Positions 44,170 through 52,500 of a DNA stretch of 59,318 nucleotides are shown here, piece by piece. Each line of letters starts with the position of its first letter. Position 1 is the first letter of the stretch. The position numbers and the translations under genes are program-made. Under the pieces are notes generated by a model. It ran no database searches and was not told where the DNA came from. It saw nothing but the letters and a program-made list of their open reading frames with translations. The DNA is from Bacteroidota bacterium (GTDB taxonomy: Bacteria; Bacteroidota; Bacteroidia; Chitinophagales; Chitinophagaceae): positions 1 through 59,318 of the forward strand of contig VBAT01000009.1 of NCBI GenBank assembly GCA_005884665.1, in the 5' to 3' direction.

Positions 44170-45177
44170 ATGAATTCACCCTTGAATTTTGCAATAATCG
44201 GTTGCGGAAGAATCGCCTCCCGTCATGCTATAGAGGCTGCCCGTTATGGGCAGTTGGTCGCTGTTTGTGATATTATTCATGCACGGGCTGTGGAACTGGC
44301 GAAGCCCTACAATGCCCGGGTCTATTGTTCCATTGATGATCTTTTGACAGAAAACAATCCGGGTGTTGTGGCTGTCTGTACTCCTAATGGTCTTCACGCA
44401 GAACATTCTATTAAGGCATTGCAAAAGGGAGCGAATGTCCTTTGCGAGAAGCCGCTTTGCACTTCGTCCGCAGACGCAATAAAAATGATTGGTGAATCCG
44501 AAAAGGCCGGCAAAAAACTGTTTGTTGTAAAATCAACCCGGTACAACCCGGCATTGTCCGCATTAAAAAAACTGATTGAAGAAAATAAACTGGGTGAAGT
44601 GTACAGTTTTCAGTTGAATTGTTTCTGGAACCGGCCTCCAGCTTATTATGCGGATTCATGGAAAGGTGATAAACTGCTTGACGGAGGTACTTTATTCACG
44701 CAATTCAGTCACTACATTGATGCGCTACTCTGGTTACTGGGCGACATGAAAGCCGTCAGCGGGCTCCGTAAAAATTTTGCTCACCGGGGCATTATTGATT
44801 TTGAAGACAGCGGCGTCGTATCCATCGAAATGACAAATGGAGTGATCGGAGGCCTTAACTGGACGGTCAATGCATATCAAAAAAATATGGAAGTATCGCT
44901 CAGCCTCCTGGCGGAAAAAGGAAGTATCAGGATCGCAGGAGAATACATGAATAAGATCGAATATCAATTGATGGAGCAGCAACAGTTAAATGTACTACCG
45001 GGCGGCAATGCTAATGACTATGGGTTTTATAAAGGGTCCATGAGCAATCATGACAAGATATATGAGAACCTTGTCAAGGCGCTGCACGACGATAATCATC
45101 CTTTTGCCAATGCGCTCGATGGATTAAAAACGGTAGAAGCCATCGAAAAAATTTACGAATCTGTTTCTTTGCGATAA
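44170..45177 (+). CDS. Gfo/Idh/MocA oxidoreductase, WlbA/WbpB-like
   Basis: 335-residue NAD-dependent sugar oxidoreductase. N-terminal Rossmann motif FAIIGCGRIASRHA; the family EKP motif is CEKPLCTSS (near 90). The region CFWNRPPAYYADSWKGDKLLDGG (near 155) with LFTQFSHYIDALLWLLG matches WlbA/WbpB-type enzymes, which oxidise UDP-GlcNAc-derived uronates during surface polysaccharide synthesis. Two glycosyltransferase genes follow, supporting a role in glycan assembly. Substrate is inferred. The start is the ATG behind a consensus promoter. Confidence 0.85.
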   Translation: MNSPLNFAIIGCGRIASRHAIEAARYGQLVAVCDIIHARAVELAKPYNARVYCSIDDLLTENNPGVVAVCTPNGLHAEHSIKALQKGANVLCEKPLCTSSADAIKMIGESEKAGKKLFVVKSTRYNPALSALKKLIEENKLGEVYSFQLNCFWNRPPAYYADSWKGDKLLDGGTLFTQFSHYIDALLWLLGDMKAVSGLRKNFAHRGIIDFEDSGVVSIEMTNGVIGGLNWTVNAYQKNMEVSLSLLAEKGSIRIAGEYMNKIEYQLMEQQQLNVLPGGNANDYGFYKGSMSNHDKIYENLVKALHDDNHPFANALDGLKTVEAIEKIYESVSLR

Positions 45178-45210
45178 CACTGCCTGGCCGGACATCGACA
45201 ACCTGTTAAA

Positions 45211-46311
45211 TTGCCAAATTTGAAGCGCATCTATTTTACGGTTACCAATGATCTTACCTATGACCAGCGAATGCATCGCATCTGCACATCACTGGCAGAA
45301 AACGGTTATTGGGTAATGTTGGTAGGACTAAAACTGCCCGCATCAGTGCCGTTGAACCCCGAAAAATTCAGTCAAAAAAGGATCAGGTGTTTATTCCGGG
45401 CCGGGAAAGCTTTTTATGCAGAATACAACATTCGCCTTTTCTTTTTCCTCCTGTTTAAAAAAATAGATACTGTCTGCGCCATTGACCTCGACACCATTCT
45501 TCCCTGTTACTATATTTCCCGGTGGAAAAGAATTCGACGTATTTATGATGCACACGAATTATTCACCGGTCTCAAGGAAGTCGAAACGAGGCCCCGCATC
45601 AAAAAATTCTGGACGCGAATAGAAAAGAGAATGGTGCCGAAGTTCCGGTTTGGTTACACGGTAAGTCAAAGCATTGCCGATGAGTTTAACCGGCGCTATG
45701 GAGTTCAGTATTCTGTTATCAGGAATATTACCCGTCTGAAAGAATTTGACACGATGATCCCCAGTGAAAAATTTCTTTTATACCAAGGCGCAGTCAATGA
45801 AGCCCGTGCATTCGAACACCTGATACCGGCGTTAAAGTGGATAGACTATAAACTGGTAATATGTGGTGACGGAAATTTCATGGGTCAGTTGAAGCAGCTG
45901 GTTAAAAACAACGGGGTGGAAAATAAGGTGGACCTGAAGGGGATGTTGTCTCCTGGTGAATTATGGGTCTTTTCCCAAAAAGCGGCTCTTGGTCTGTGCA
46001 TAGCTGAAAACACGGGAATTAACCAGTATCTTGCTCTTCCGAATAAATTTTTCGACTATATACATGCCGGCCTTCCACAAATCGCTATGAATTTCCCCGA
46101 ATATGTCAGGATCAACCAGCAATTTGAAGTAGCGGTGCTAATTGCCGACACAGATCCCAAAAGAATTGCCGATACGGTAAACAATTTGCTGCACGATGAT
46201 GTTTTATACAATAGATTAAGGGAAAACTGTCTTAAAGCCCGGCAGGTACTGAATTGGCAGCAGGAGGAGAAAAAGCTGCTTGACTTTTATCAATCTGTTT
46301 TCAATCAGTGA
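45211..46311 (+). CDS. Glycosyltransferase (GT-B fold, GT4-like)
   Basis: 366 residues. RIYFTVTNDLTYDQRMHRICTSL at the N-terminus is typical of Bacteroidota GT4-like transferases; the middle shows YDAHELFTGLKEV, and the C-terminal lobe KLVICGDGNFM, LKGMLSPGELWVFSQKAALGLCI and NKFFDYIHAGLPQIAM, the nucleotide-sugar-binding face. No membrane segment. Both possible starts are TTG (45211 or 45220); the second would give the usual M-K-R-I-Y beginning. Overlaps the next glycosyltransferase by 4 bp (GTGA). Confidence 0.85.
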   Translation: MPNLKRIYFTVTNDLTYDQRMHRICTSLAENGYWVMLVGLKLPASVPLNPEKFSQKRIRCLFRAGKAFYAEYNIRLFFFLLFKKIDTVCAIDLDTILPCYYISRWKRIRRIYDAHELFTGLKEVETRPRIKKFWTRIEKRMVPKFRFGYTVSQSIADEFNRRYGVQYSVIRNITRLKEFDTMIPSEKFLLYQGAVNEARAFEHLIPALKWIDYKLVICGDGNFMGQLKQLVKNNGVENKVDLKGMLSPGELWVFSQKAALGLCIAENTGINQYLALPNKFFDYIHAGLPQIAMNFPEYVRINQQFEVAVLIADTDPKRIADTVNNLLHDDVLYNRLRENCLKARQVLNWQQEEKKLLDFYQSVFNQ

Positions 46312-47438
46312 CGAAACACCTACATATGGTATGCCTGGACGTTCCCTGGCCAGCGGATTATGGCGGTGCCATTGATATGATGAATCGTATCATGACGCTG
46401 AAAAAACTCGGCATTGGCATTCATCTTCACTATTTCAGCTATAATGAACGTGGTACTCCCAATGAGCTGAATCAATATTGTGAATCCATCAATGTATATA
46501 ACCGCGAAACCGGGCACAAGGGTTTTTCTTTTCATTTGCCCTATATCGTTTCTTCGCGCAATAATGAAAATCTTATCGCCAACCTGCAAAAGGATCAGCA
46601 CCCTATCCTGCTGGAAGGCATTCATTGTACCGGCGTTCTTTCTCACATGGATACCACTCATCGAAAGATCGTGGTCAGGATGCACAATGAAGAAAGTGCG
46701 TATTACAAGGAACTGGCCCGCTCAAGCAGGGGTTTTTTAAAAAAGTTATACTTCTATAATGAAAGCAGGTTGTTAAAAAAATACAATCATCATTTACCGG
46801 ATAATTGTACTTATGCCTGTGTTTCGGAGAACGATATAAAAGTTCTTAAGAATGAGTATTCACTGCCGAAGGTTGAGTTTCTTCCAACGTTTCCCGCCTG
46901 GCAGCGGGTATGCAGCGAAGAAGGAGCTGGAAATCTCTGTTTATATCATGGTAATTTATCGGTACCTGAAAACGAAGAAGCTGCATTGTGGTTAGTATGC
47001 AAGGTGTTCACCCGGGTGAGAGTTCCTTTTGTGATAGCAGGAAAAAAACCTTCCAAACGATTGCAGAAAGTAGCCCATCTCTGCCAGCATACCTGTTTGG
47101 TAGCCGATCCTACTGAAACGGAAATGAACGATCTCGTACGTAAAGCCCATATCAACGTACTTCCCTGTTTCAATAAAAACATTACCGGCATCCGGCTTAA
47201 ACTGCTACATGCATTGTACCAGGGACGGCATTGCGTAGTGAATGATCCCATGGTCTCCGGCTCCGGCCTGGAACCTGCCTGTCATATTGCAACCAACGCA
47301 AATGCCTTTGCATCTATTATCGCACAATTGTATCACCAGCCTTTTGGAGAAGAAGAAATAAGATTGAGAAAGCGATTGCTTTGTACCACTTATGATAATG
47401 AAAAAAATTCGAAACAGCTTATTCAATGGTTATGGTAG
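46308..47438 (+). CDS. Glycosyltransferase (GT-B fold)
   Basis: 376 residues beginning with GTG (M-T-K-H-L-H-M-V) inside the previous stop codon; a later ATG (residue 7) is also possible. Typical GT-B features: LDVPWPADYGGAIDMMNRI (N-lobe, GG motif), VRMHNEESAYYKELA, LYHGNLSVPENEEAALWL and CFNKNITGIRLKLLHALYQGRHCVV in the C-lobe. The acceptor is unknown. It forms an operon with the WlbA-like and GT4-like genes. Its last 20 bp overlap the 3' end of the convergent ftsE gene. Confidence 0.82.
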   Translation: MTKHLHMVCLDVPWPADYGGAIDMMNRIMTLKKLGIGIHLHYFSYNERGTPNELNQYCESINVYNRETGHKGFSFHLPYIVSSRNNENLIANLQKDQHPILLEGIHCTGVLSHMDTTHRKIVVRMHNEESAYYKELARSSRGFLKKLYFYNESRLLKKYNHHLPDNCTYACVSENDIKVLKNEYSLPKVEFLPTFPAWQRVCSEEGAGNLCLYHGNLSVPENEEAALWLVCKVFTRVRVPFVIAGKKPSKRLQKVAHLCQHTCLVADPTETEMNDLVRKAHINVLPCFNKNITGIRLKLLHALYQGRHCVVNDPMVSGSGLEPACHIATNANAFASIIAQLYHQPFGEEEIRLRKRLLCTTYDNEKNSKQLIQWLW

Positions 47439-48114
47439 CATTGTCCAATACCTTGCCTTTTTCAGTCCTTATCATCCTGGCAGGAAATTTCTGTACAACG
47501 ATATAGTCATGTGTTGCCATCACCACGGTAGCATTAAAGTCCCGGGCGATATGGAACAATAAATTCATGATCTCATCCGATGTCTCGGGATCCAGGTTGC
47601 CGGTAGGTTCATCGGCGAGGATCAATTGCGGAGAATTGAGTAAAGCCCTTGCTATATCCACGCGCTGCTGCTCTCCCCCACTCAATTCAAAGGGCATCTT
47701 GAAACCTTTTGATTTCAATCCAACTTTATTCAGAACATCCATGATCTTTTCATCCATCATTTTTTCATTTGTCCAGCCTGTGGCCTTTAAAACAAATTTG
47801 AGGTTATTGTTGACATCCCTGTCGGTCAGTAGCTGGAAATCCTGGAACACCACGCCGAGATTGCGGCGGAGGTAAGGCACTTTTTTCCAGTCGAGATTAC
47901 GAAGATTATAAGTGGCCACCACTCCCTCTCCTTCAGTTAGTGGCAATTCACCATATAAAGTTTTCAGGAGGCTGGATTTACCCGTACCTGTCTTGCCAAC
48001 CAGGTAAACGAATTCACCTTTGTTCACGGTCAGGTTTACATCCTGGAGTATCAAATTATTTCCCTGGTAAATATTGGCGTGCCTTAATTCGATAATCGGT
48101 TCTGCCATCATCAC
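47419..48114 (-). CDS. ftsE: Cell division ABC ATPase FtsE
   Basis: 231-residue ABC ATPase of the FtsE type, which with FtsX controls septal peptidoglycan hydrolases. Walker A GKTGTGKSSLLK (near 39), Q-loop VVFQDFQLL, signature LSGGEQQRVDIA (near 143) and Walker B LILADEPTGNLDP are all intact. No ftsX is next to it in the window. Starts with three consecutive ATGs; the third (MAEPIIELR) is equally plausible. It is divergent from blaI, with a 117-bp shared regulatory region, and overlaps the convergent glycosyltransferase gene. Confidence 0.88.
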   Translation of the reverse strand: MMMAEPIIELRHANIYQGNNLILQDVNLTVNKGEFVYLVGKTGTGKSSLLKTLYGELPLTEGEGVVATYNLRNLDWKKVPYLRRNLGVVFQDFQLLTDRDVNNNLKFVLKATGWTNEKMMDEKIMDVLNKVGLKSKGFKMPFELSGGEQQRVDIARALLNSPQLILADEPTGNLDPETSDEIMNLLFHIARDFNATVVMATHDYIVVQKFPARMIRTEKGKVLDNATITIE

Positions 48115-48168
48115 TTATTTGCTGCAAAATAACGTAAGAAAACCCGTAGGCGGATAAATTTTTTATTA

Positions 48169-48206
48169 AAACTAAATATTTAGTTTGTAAACTAAGAAAT
48201 TAGTTT
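48169..48206 (+). promoter_or_regulatory. Two tandem BlaI-type operators
   Basis: AAACTAA atat TTAGTTT (48169-48186) and AAACTAA gaaa TTAGTTT (48189-48206) are perfect inverted repeats of equal length, centres 20 bp apart (two helical turns). They cover the -33 element and spacer of the blaI promoter, as expected for autorepression, and may also affect the divergent ftsE gene. Confidence 0.8.
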
Positions 48207-48214
48207 TAGCTTCG
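48184..48214 (+). promoter_or_regulatory. Promoter of blaI-M56 operon
   Basis: TTTG (48184-48187), 19 nt, TAGCTTCG (48207-48214). The -33 is perfect and the -7 has one mismatch. The start is expected near 48220, about 11 nt before the ATG at 48232. Confidence 0.75.
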
Positions 48215-48231
48215 GTTTCTAATTCTGAAAA

Positions 48232-48603
48232 ATGAAATCACTCACAAAAGCGGAAGAGCAAATAATGCAGATACTGTGGAAACTGGACAAAGCATTTCTT
48301 CGTGAAATTGTCGAAGCAATGCCCAATCCCAAGCCACACCAGAACACGGTAGCTACCCTTCTTAAAATCCTGGTCGAAAAAGAATTTGTCGGTCTTACAG
48401 TTATCAGCCGTCATCACCAATATTATCCTCTTGTATCGAAAGATGAATATTCGAAAAGAAGCATGAAACAACTGGTTAAAGGATACTTCGAGGGTTCATT
48501 CAGCAATGTAGTATCATTCATGGTAAGAGAGAACAATCTCTCCGTGGAAGAATTGGAAACGCTGCTCCAGCAGATCAAGAAACAACAAAACCAGAAGAAA
48601 TGA
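48232..48603 (+). CDS. blaI: BlaI/MecI/CopY family repressor
   Basis: 123-residue winged-helix repressor of the BlaI/MecI type. TKAEEQIMQILWKLDKAFLREIVEAM is the standard family opening, followed by the recognition helix region HQNTVATLLKILVEKEFVGL and the C-terminal dimerisation helices (VSFMVRENNLSVEELETLLQQI). In known systems the repressor is cleaved after a signal from the M56 membrane protease. Its stop overlaps the start of the M56 gene (ATGA, 48600-48603). Two palindromic operators lie on its own promoter, so it should be autoregulated. Confidence 0.93.
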   Translation: MKSLTKAEEQIMQILWKLDKAFLREIVEAMPNPKPHQNTVATLLKILVEKEFVGLTVISRHHQYYPLVSKDEYSKRSMKQLVKGYFEGSFSNVVSFMVRENNLSVEELETLLQQIKKQQNQKK

Positions 48604-50570
48604 AGCCTGTCCTATATTACTTGGTCCAGGTTATAATCGCCTCCGGCATTCTGTATGGTTATTATCACCTGCTGTTGAGAAATAAGCGGTTTCACCAGTA
48701 TAACCGGTTTTATCTAATTGCCTCCGTTGTCATAAGTATGCTGATCCCCTTCCTGCACATACCGGTTTACGTCAGCAGCAGCGAGATACATTCCCCGGCA
48801 ATATGGCAAACCCTGCAAACAATATCGTATGATTCTCCGGTTAATGAAACGATCGCTCCGGGAACTATACAACCAGTTGAAAAAGCCGGCTTCGGATGGC
48901 AGGGTCTGTTATATGTTGTTTATGTTTTCGCCATAGCTGTATTGGTATTACGAATGCTCGTTTCGCTGTACAAAATAAAAAAGATCATTAAAAATAACCC
49001 GGTTGAAAGATTGGAAGGGATACGGTTTGTGAATACCATCGAGCCCGGAACGCCTTATTCCTTTTTCAAATGGCTGTTCTGGAACAAGCGGATCGAATTG
49101 CATTCCGAAAAAGGAGAACAGATATTCAGGCATGAAGTGTTTCATATACAACAGAAACACAGCCTCGATATCATTTTCCTGGAATTGGTTTCAGCAGTCT
49201 TCTGGATCAACCCTTTCTTTCACCTGATTAAAAAGGAACAGAAGGCAGTACATGAATTTCTTGCCGACCAATTCGCCTTGCACAAATGCGACCGGTGGGA
49301 ATATGCTGAACTTCTGCTGATGCAGGCGCTGCATACTGCCCAGCGGCTGGTTAATCCATTTTTTCACAACCAGATAAAACGACGTATAGCCATGATAACA
49401 AATCCTTCAAAAACAAGTTACCGGTATTTAAGAAAACTGTTGGTGCTGCCGCTCGCCTCAGTTCTTGTAGTTCTGTTTGCCTTCCAATACAAGCATTCAA
49501 AAGACCTTCGCGCTGTCCGCGCGGACGAGACTTTTACAATCGTAGTCGATGCGGGCCACGGCGGCATTGATCCCGGAACCAAAAGCCCGGATAATCGATA
49601 CACAGAAGCCCAGTTAAACCTGGTATTGGCCAAAAAGATCGAATCTTTAGGCCGTGAATACAATGTCAATGTAATAATGACAAGAGAGGATGATCATTTG
49701 CCTGGCAATGCCACCAACATATCAGAAGGTCTTATGAATCGTGTAAATCTTACCAACGGTATAAACCCTATTGCCTTTGTTTCCGTTCACATGAATAATT
49801 CGTCATCGCAAAATAAAGACGAGTCCACAGGTGTCGAAGCATATGTTTCAAAAAACAAGTATGATGTAAATACTGAGAGACTGGCTTCAGCCATTCTCGG
49901 TGAGATCTCCGGAATTTATAAAACAAAGAAGGAGATACAAAGACGAGAAGGTCACGGTGTATTTGTTTTAGATAAAACCGCCTGTCCATCCGTTCTCCTC
50001 GAATGTGGTTATATGATTAATCCCGGCGATCTTGAATTTATCTCCGCTCCGGCAAACCTGGAAAAAATGGCAAGAGCTATCCTTGCCGGTATTGTAAATT
50101 ATGCCAATGTCAAATTAAGTGTCAGGAAAGACTACTTCCACGATACTGTGCCACAACACCCCGAAATTGTTTTCTGGCAAGTGTCACGACCAGCAAAAAA
50201 ATCTCCCAGCGCCGAACAACTCAAGACCTGGACGGATGCAAAGATCTATGGCGTATGGATTGATGAAAAAAGGATCGACAACGGAAGCCTTGCAAAATAC
50301 AAACCCTCTGAGTTTGGATTTTATTCAGTCAGCAGATTGGAAAAAAATGCGACAAATTATGGGAAACATTATTACCAGGTAGACCTGATGACGCATAAAT
50401 ATTATGAAAAATCTTTTCCCAATGAGAAACAAATTATCGTTGGAAAATTATATGTTGATTCATCACATCACGTTATCCCAGACACCCATGAAAAATCTCT
50501 TTACGGCGATAAGTTGTTACTCATTGAAAAAACACCTGTTGATTCAAGCTATCCATTTAATAGTCATTGA
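48600..50570 (+). CDS. M56 (BlaR1-like) protease fused to PG amidase, frameshifted end
   Basis: 656 residues. N-terminal M56 module (about 1-265): membrane helices, zinc motif HEVFH (178-182) and third ligand region VHEFLADQFAL (near 220). After a further helix (LLVLPLASVLVVLFAF, near 280-295) comes a full Amidase_3 domain (about 311-500): VVDAGHGGIDPG (His320), TEAQLNL Glu, FVSVHMNN and LLECGYM, all zinc or catalytic residues present. Then a C-terminal module found in Bacteroidota M56 proteins (KTWTDAKIYGVWIDEKR, NYGKHYYQVDLMTHKYYE). The frame ends shortly after, at an extra T in 50556-50558; without it the reading continues into the TonB part. The amidase is a striking replacement for the beta-lactam sensor of BlaR1. 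Confidence 0.85.
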   Translation: MKPVLYYLVQVIIASGILYGYYHLLLRNKRFHQYNRFYLIASVVISMLIPFLHIPVYVSSSEIHSPAIWQTLQTISYDSPVNETIAPGTIQPVEKAGFGWQGLLYVVYVFAIAVLVLRMLVSLYKIKKIIKNNPVERLEGIRFVNTIEPGTPYSFFKWLFWNKRIELHSEKGEQIFRHEVFHIQQKHSLDIIFLELVSAVFWINPFFHLIKKEQKAVHEFLADQFALHKCDRWEYAELLLMQALHTAQRLVNPFFHNQIKRRIAMITNPSKTSYRYLRKLLVLPLASVLVVLFAFQYKHSKDLRAVRADETFTIVVDAGHGGIDPGTKSPDNRYTEAQLNLVLAKKIESLGREYNVNVIMTREDDHLPGNATNISEGLMNRVNLTNGINPIAFVSVHMNNSSSQNKDESTGVEAYVSKNKYDVNTERLASAILGEISGIYKTKKEIQRREGHGVFVLDKTACPSVLLECGYMINPGDLEFISAPANLEKMARAILAGIVNYANVKLSVRKDYFHDTVPQHPEIVFWQVSRPAKKSPSAEQLKTWTDAKIYGVWIDEKRIDNGSLAKYKPSEFGFYSVSRLEKNATNYGKHYYQVDLMTHKYYEKSFPNEKQIIVGKLYVDSSHHVIPDTHEKSLYGDKLLLIEKTPVDSSYPFNSH

Positions 50571-51183
50571 CGGGAAGAAAATGCCAGGCCTGACAGCAGC
50601 GAAGCTCGACGGAGTTCTTAACGTTAACGATATTGAATCGATCAATGTTTATAAAAATTGGGAGGCTGCAGCCAAGTATGGAGAAGCCGGGAGACACGGC
50701 GTAATATCAATTGTTACAAAGAAAAGCAATATAAAATATGTAGAATTATGGATACAGGACACTGTTGCTAGCAGAGACGACAACATAATTTTTGATAAGG
50801 TGGAAATAGAGCCAGCTTTTCCGGGTGGGGCCCGGGCATGGATGACATATTTCGAAAAAAATTTAAATCCTGATGTACCTGTTAACAATAATGCCCCCGA
50901 GGGAAATTATACGGTATACGTTCAGTTTGTCGTTAGAAAAGACGGAACTGTCACCGATGCCAGGGCTCTGACCAATCACGGCTTCGGAATGGAGCAGGAA
51001 GCCATACGGGCGATCATGAAAGGACCAAACTGGGAACCGGCGATTCAAAACGGCCACAAAGTAAATGCATATAGAAAAATGGTATTAACGTTTGTCGTTG
51101 CAAGCGACGCTAAACCTCCTGTGACAAAAGGTTCGTCTTTAAATGAAGTGGTTGTGATTGGATACAAAAAATTTACACCATAA
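50488..51183 (+). CDS. Plug-like and TonB C-terminal part (downstream piece)
   Basis: In frame +1 relative to the M56 gene. True homology starts at about 50557: LIVIDGKKMPGLTAAKLDGV and INVYKNWEAAAKYGEAGRHGVISIV form a plug-like module as in TonB receptors, followed by a TonB C-terminal domain (YTVYVQFVVRKDGTVTDARAL, VNAYRKMVLTFVV) and the tail NEVVVIGYKKFTP. Residues encoded before 50557 are the out-of-frame copy of the upstream gene. Best read as the C-terminal 208 residues of an originally single protein; if translated alone, the nearest ATG is at 50488. It might also be reached by frameshifting. Confidence 0.7.
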   Translation: MKNLFTAISCYSLKKHLLIQAIHLIVIDGKKMPGLTAAKLDGVLNVNDIESINVYKNWEAAAKYGEAGRHGVISIVTKKSNIKYVELWIQDTVASRDDNIIFDKVEIEPAFPGGARAWMTYFEKNLNPDVPVNNNAPEGNYTVYVQFVVRKDGTVTDARALTNHGFGMEQEAIRAIMKGPNWEPAIQNGHKVNAYRKMVLTFVVASDAKPPVTKGSSLNEVVVIGYKKFTP

Positions 51184-51185
51184 AA

Positions 51186-52355
51186 TTAATAGTTCAGAGT
51201 GCCGGAAGCCGTCTTGATTGCCAGTTCTTTTTTCGGACTCTCCTCTACCCTGCCAATGATCCTGGCATCTACTCCAAAATTTTTTGAGACGCTGATGATT
51301 GTTTCAGCGTCTTTTTCTTTGATATAGATCTCCAGACGGGTTCCCATATTAAACACCTGGTACATTTCCCGGTCGTCCGCTTTGCTGGCCTGCTGTATCA
51401 ATTGAAAAATAATTGGGGGCTCAAAAAGATTGTCCTTAATTATTCTCACATTATCGGGCACATATTTCAAACATTTTGTCTGTCCTCCTCCACTGCAATG
51501 GATCAGTCCATGAACCGAATCAAAATGATTCTGCAGTATTTCCTTCATCACCGGCGCGAATGTCCTCGTTGGACTAAGCAGCAGCGACCCGATATTCATT
51601 TTCCTCCCGCCAACATCGATCTCATCTGTCATCTTATGCGGCCCGATATAAACAACCGATTCATCCAGGGAAGTATCATAAGATTCCGGGAACTGCTGGC
51701 CATAAGTTTTATCAAGAAGGTCATGCCTGGCACTTGTCAGGCCATTGCTGGCAATACCACTATTGTATTCGGTTTCGTAAGTCGCCTGGCCAAAACCGGC
51801 GAGGCCAACTATAACGTCGCCAGCTGCTATTCTTTCATTTGTCACCAGTTTTGATTTTGGCCATCTTGCTGTCATGGTACCATTCACGGCGATTGTCCTT
51901 ACCACATCACCCACATCTGCCGTTTCCCCGCCCATATAGGTGATATTGACCCCGAATTTTTTCATTGCATTGAAAAAAGACTGGCTCCCGCCTATAACTG
52001 CTTCAAGGACTTCGGCGGGGATCCTGTTTTTATTCCGGTCAATCGTGGAAGAAAAAATGAGTTCATCATAAATGCCTACACAAAGAAGATCATCGAGGTT
52101 CATGACAATAGCATCCTGGGCAATTTTGCTCCAAACAGAGATATCTCCTGTTTCTTTCCAATACAAATAAGCCAAAATGCTTTTGGTCCCGGCGCCATCG
52201 GCATGCATGACATTTACCCAGTCCTCATGCCCACACAAAACATCTTTGTAAATTTTGCAGAAAGCTTTTGGATAAAGTCCCTTGTCAAGATCCCGGGTCG
52301 CATTATGCACTTCTTCTTTCTGGGCTGAAACGCCACGTTTGGAATATAAAGACAT
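51186..52355 (-). CDS. purM: Phosphoribosylformylglycinamidine cyclo-ligase
   Basis: AIR synthetase of purine synthesis: closes the imidazole ring of FGAM using ATP. 389 residues, slightly longer than the roughly 345 of E. coli PurM, as usual for Bacteroidota forms. Motifs: VMHADGAGTKS (near 50), DAIVMNLDDLLCVGI (near 83), GGETADVGDVVRT (near 145) and VIGLAGFG-like AAGDVIVGLAGFGQ (near 185). The upstream region has a -7 match TATATTTG (52385-52378, minus). No other pur gene is adjacent. Confidence 0.94.
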   Translation of the reverse strand: MSLYSKRGVSAQKEEVHNATRDLDKGLYPKAFCKIYKDVLCGHEDWVNVMHADGAGTKSILAYLYWKETGDISVWSKIAQDAIVMNLDDLLCVGIYDELIFSSTIDRNKNRIPAEVLEAVIGGSQSFFNAMKKFGVNITYMGGETADVGDVVRTIAVNGTMTARWPKSKLVTNERIAAGDVIVGLAGFGQATYETEYNSGIASNGLTSARHDLLDKTYGQQFPESYDTSLDESVVYIGPHKMTDEIDVGGRKMNIGSLLLSPTRTFAPVMKEILQNHFDSVHGLIHCSGGGQTKCLKYVPDNVRIIKDNLFEPPIIFQLIQQASKADDREMYQVFNMGTRLEIYIKEKDAETIISVSKNFGVDARIIGRVEESPKKELAIKTASGTLNY

Positions 52356-52500
52356 TTTTAAATCGGGAAGTTAAACGCAAATATACGTGTAACGGTTAAT
52401 GGTTTAGTTACCGGGGATCGGGGAAAATACCTGTTATACAAAACGATTCATTGTCCAACATCCAAAACTTTAAACGTTTATTATCTTCGCAGCACTTTTT

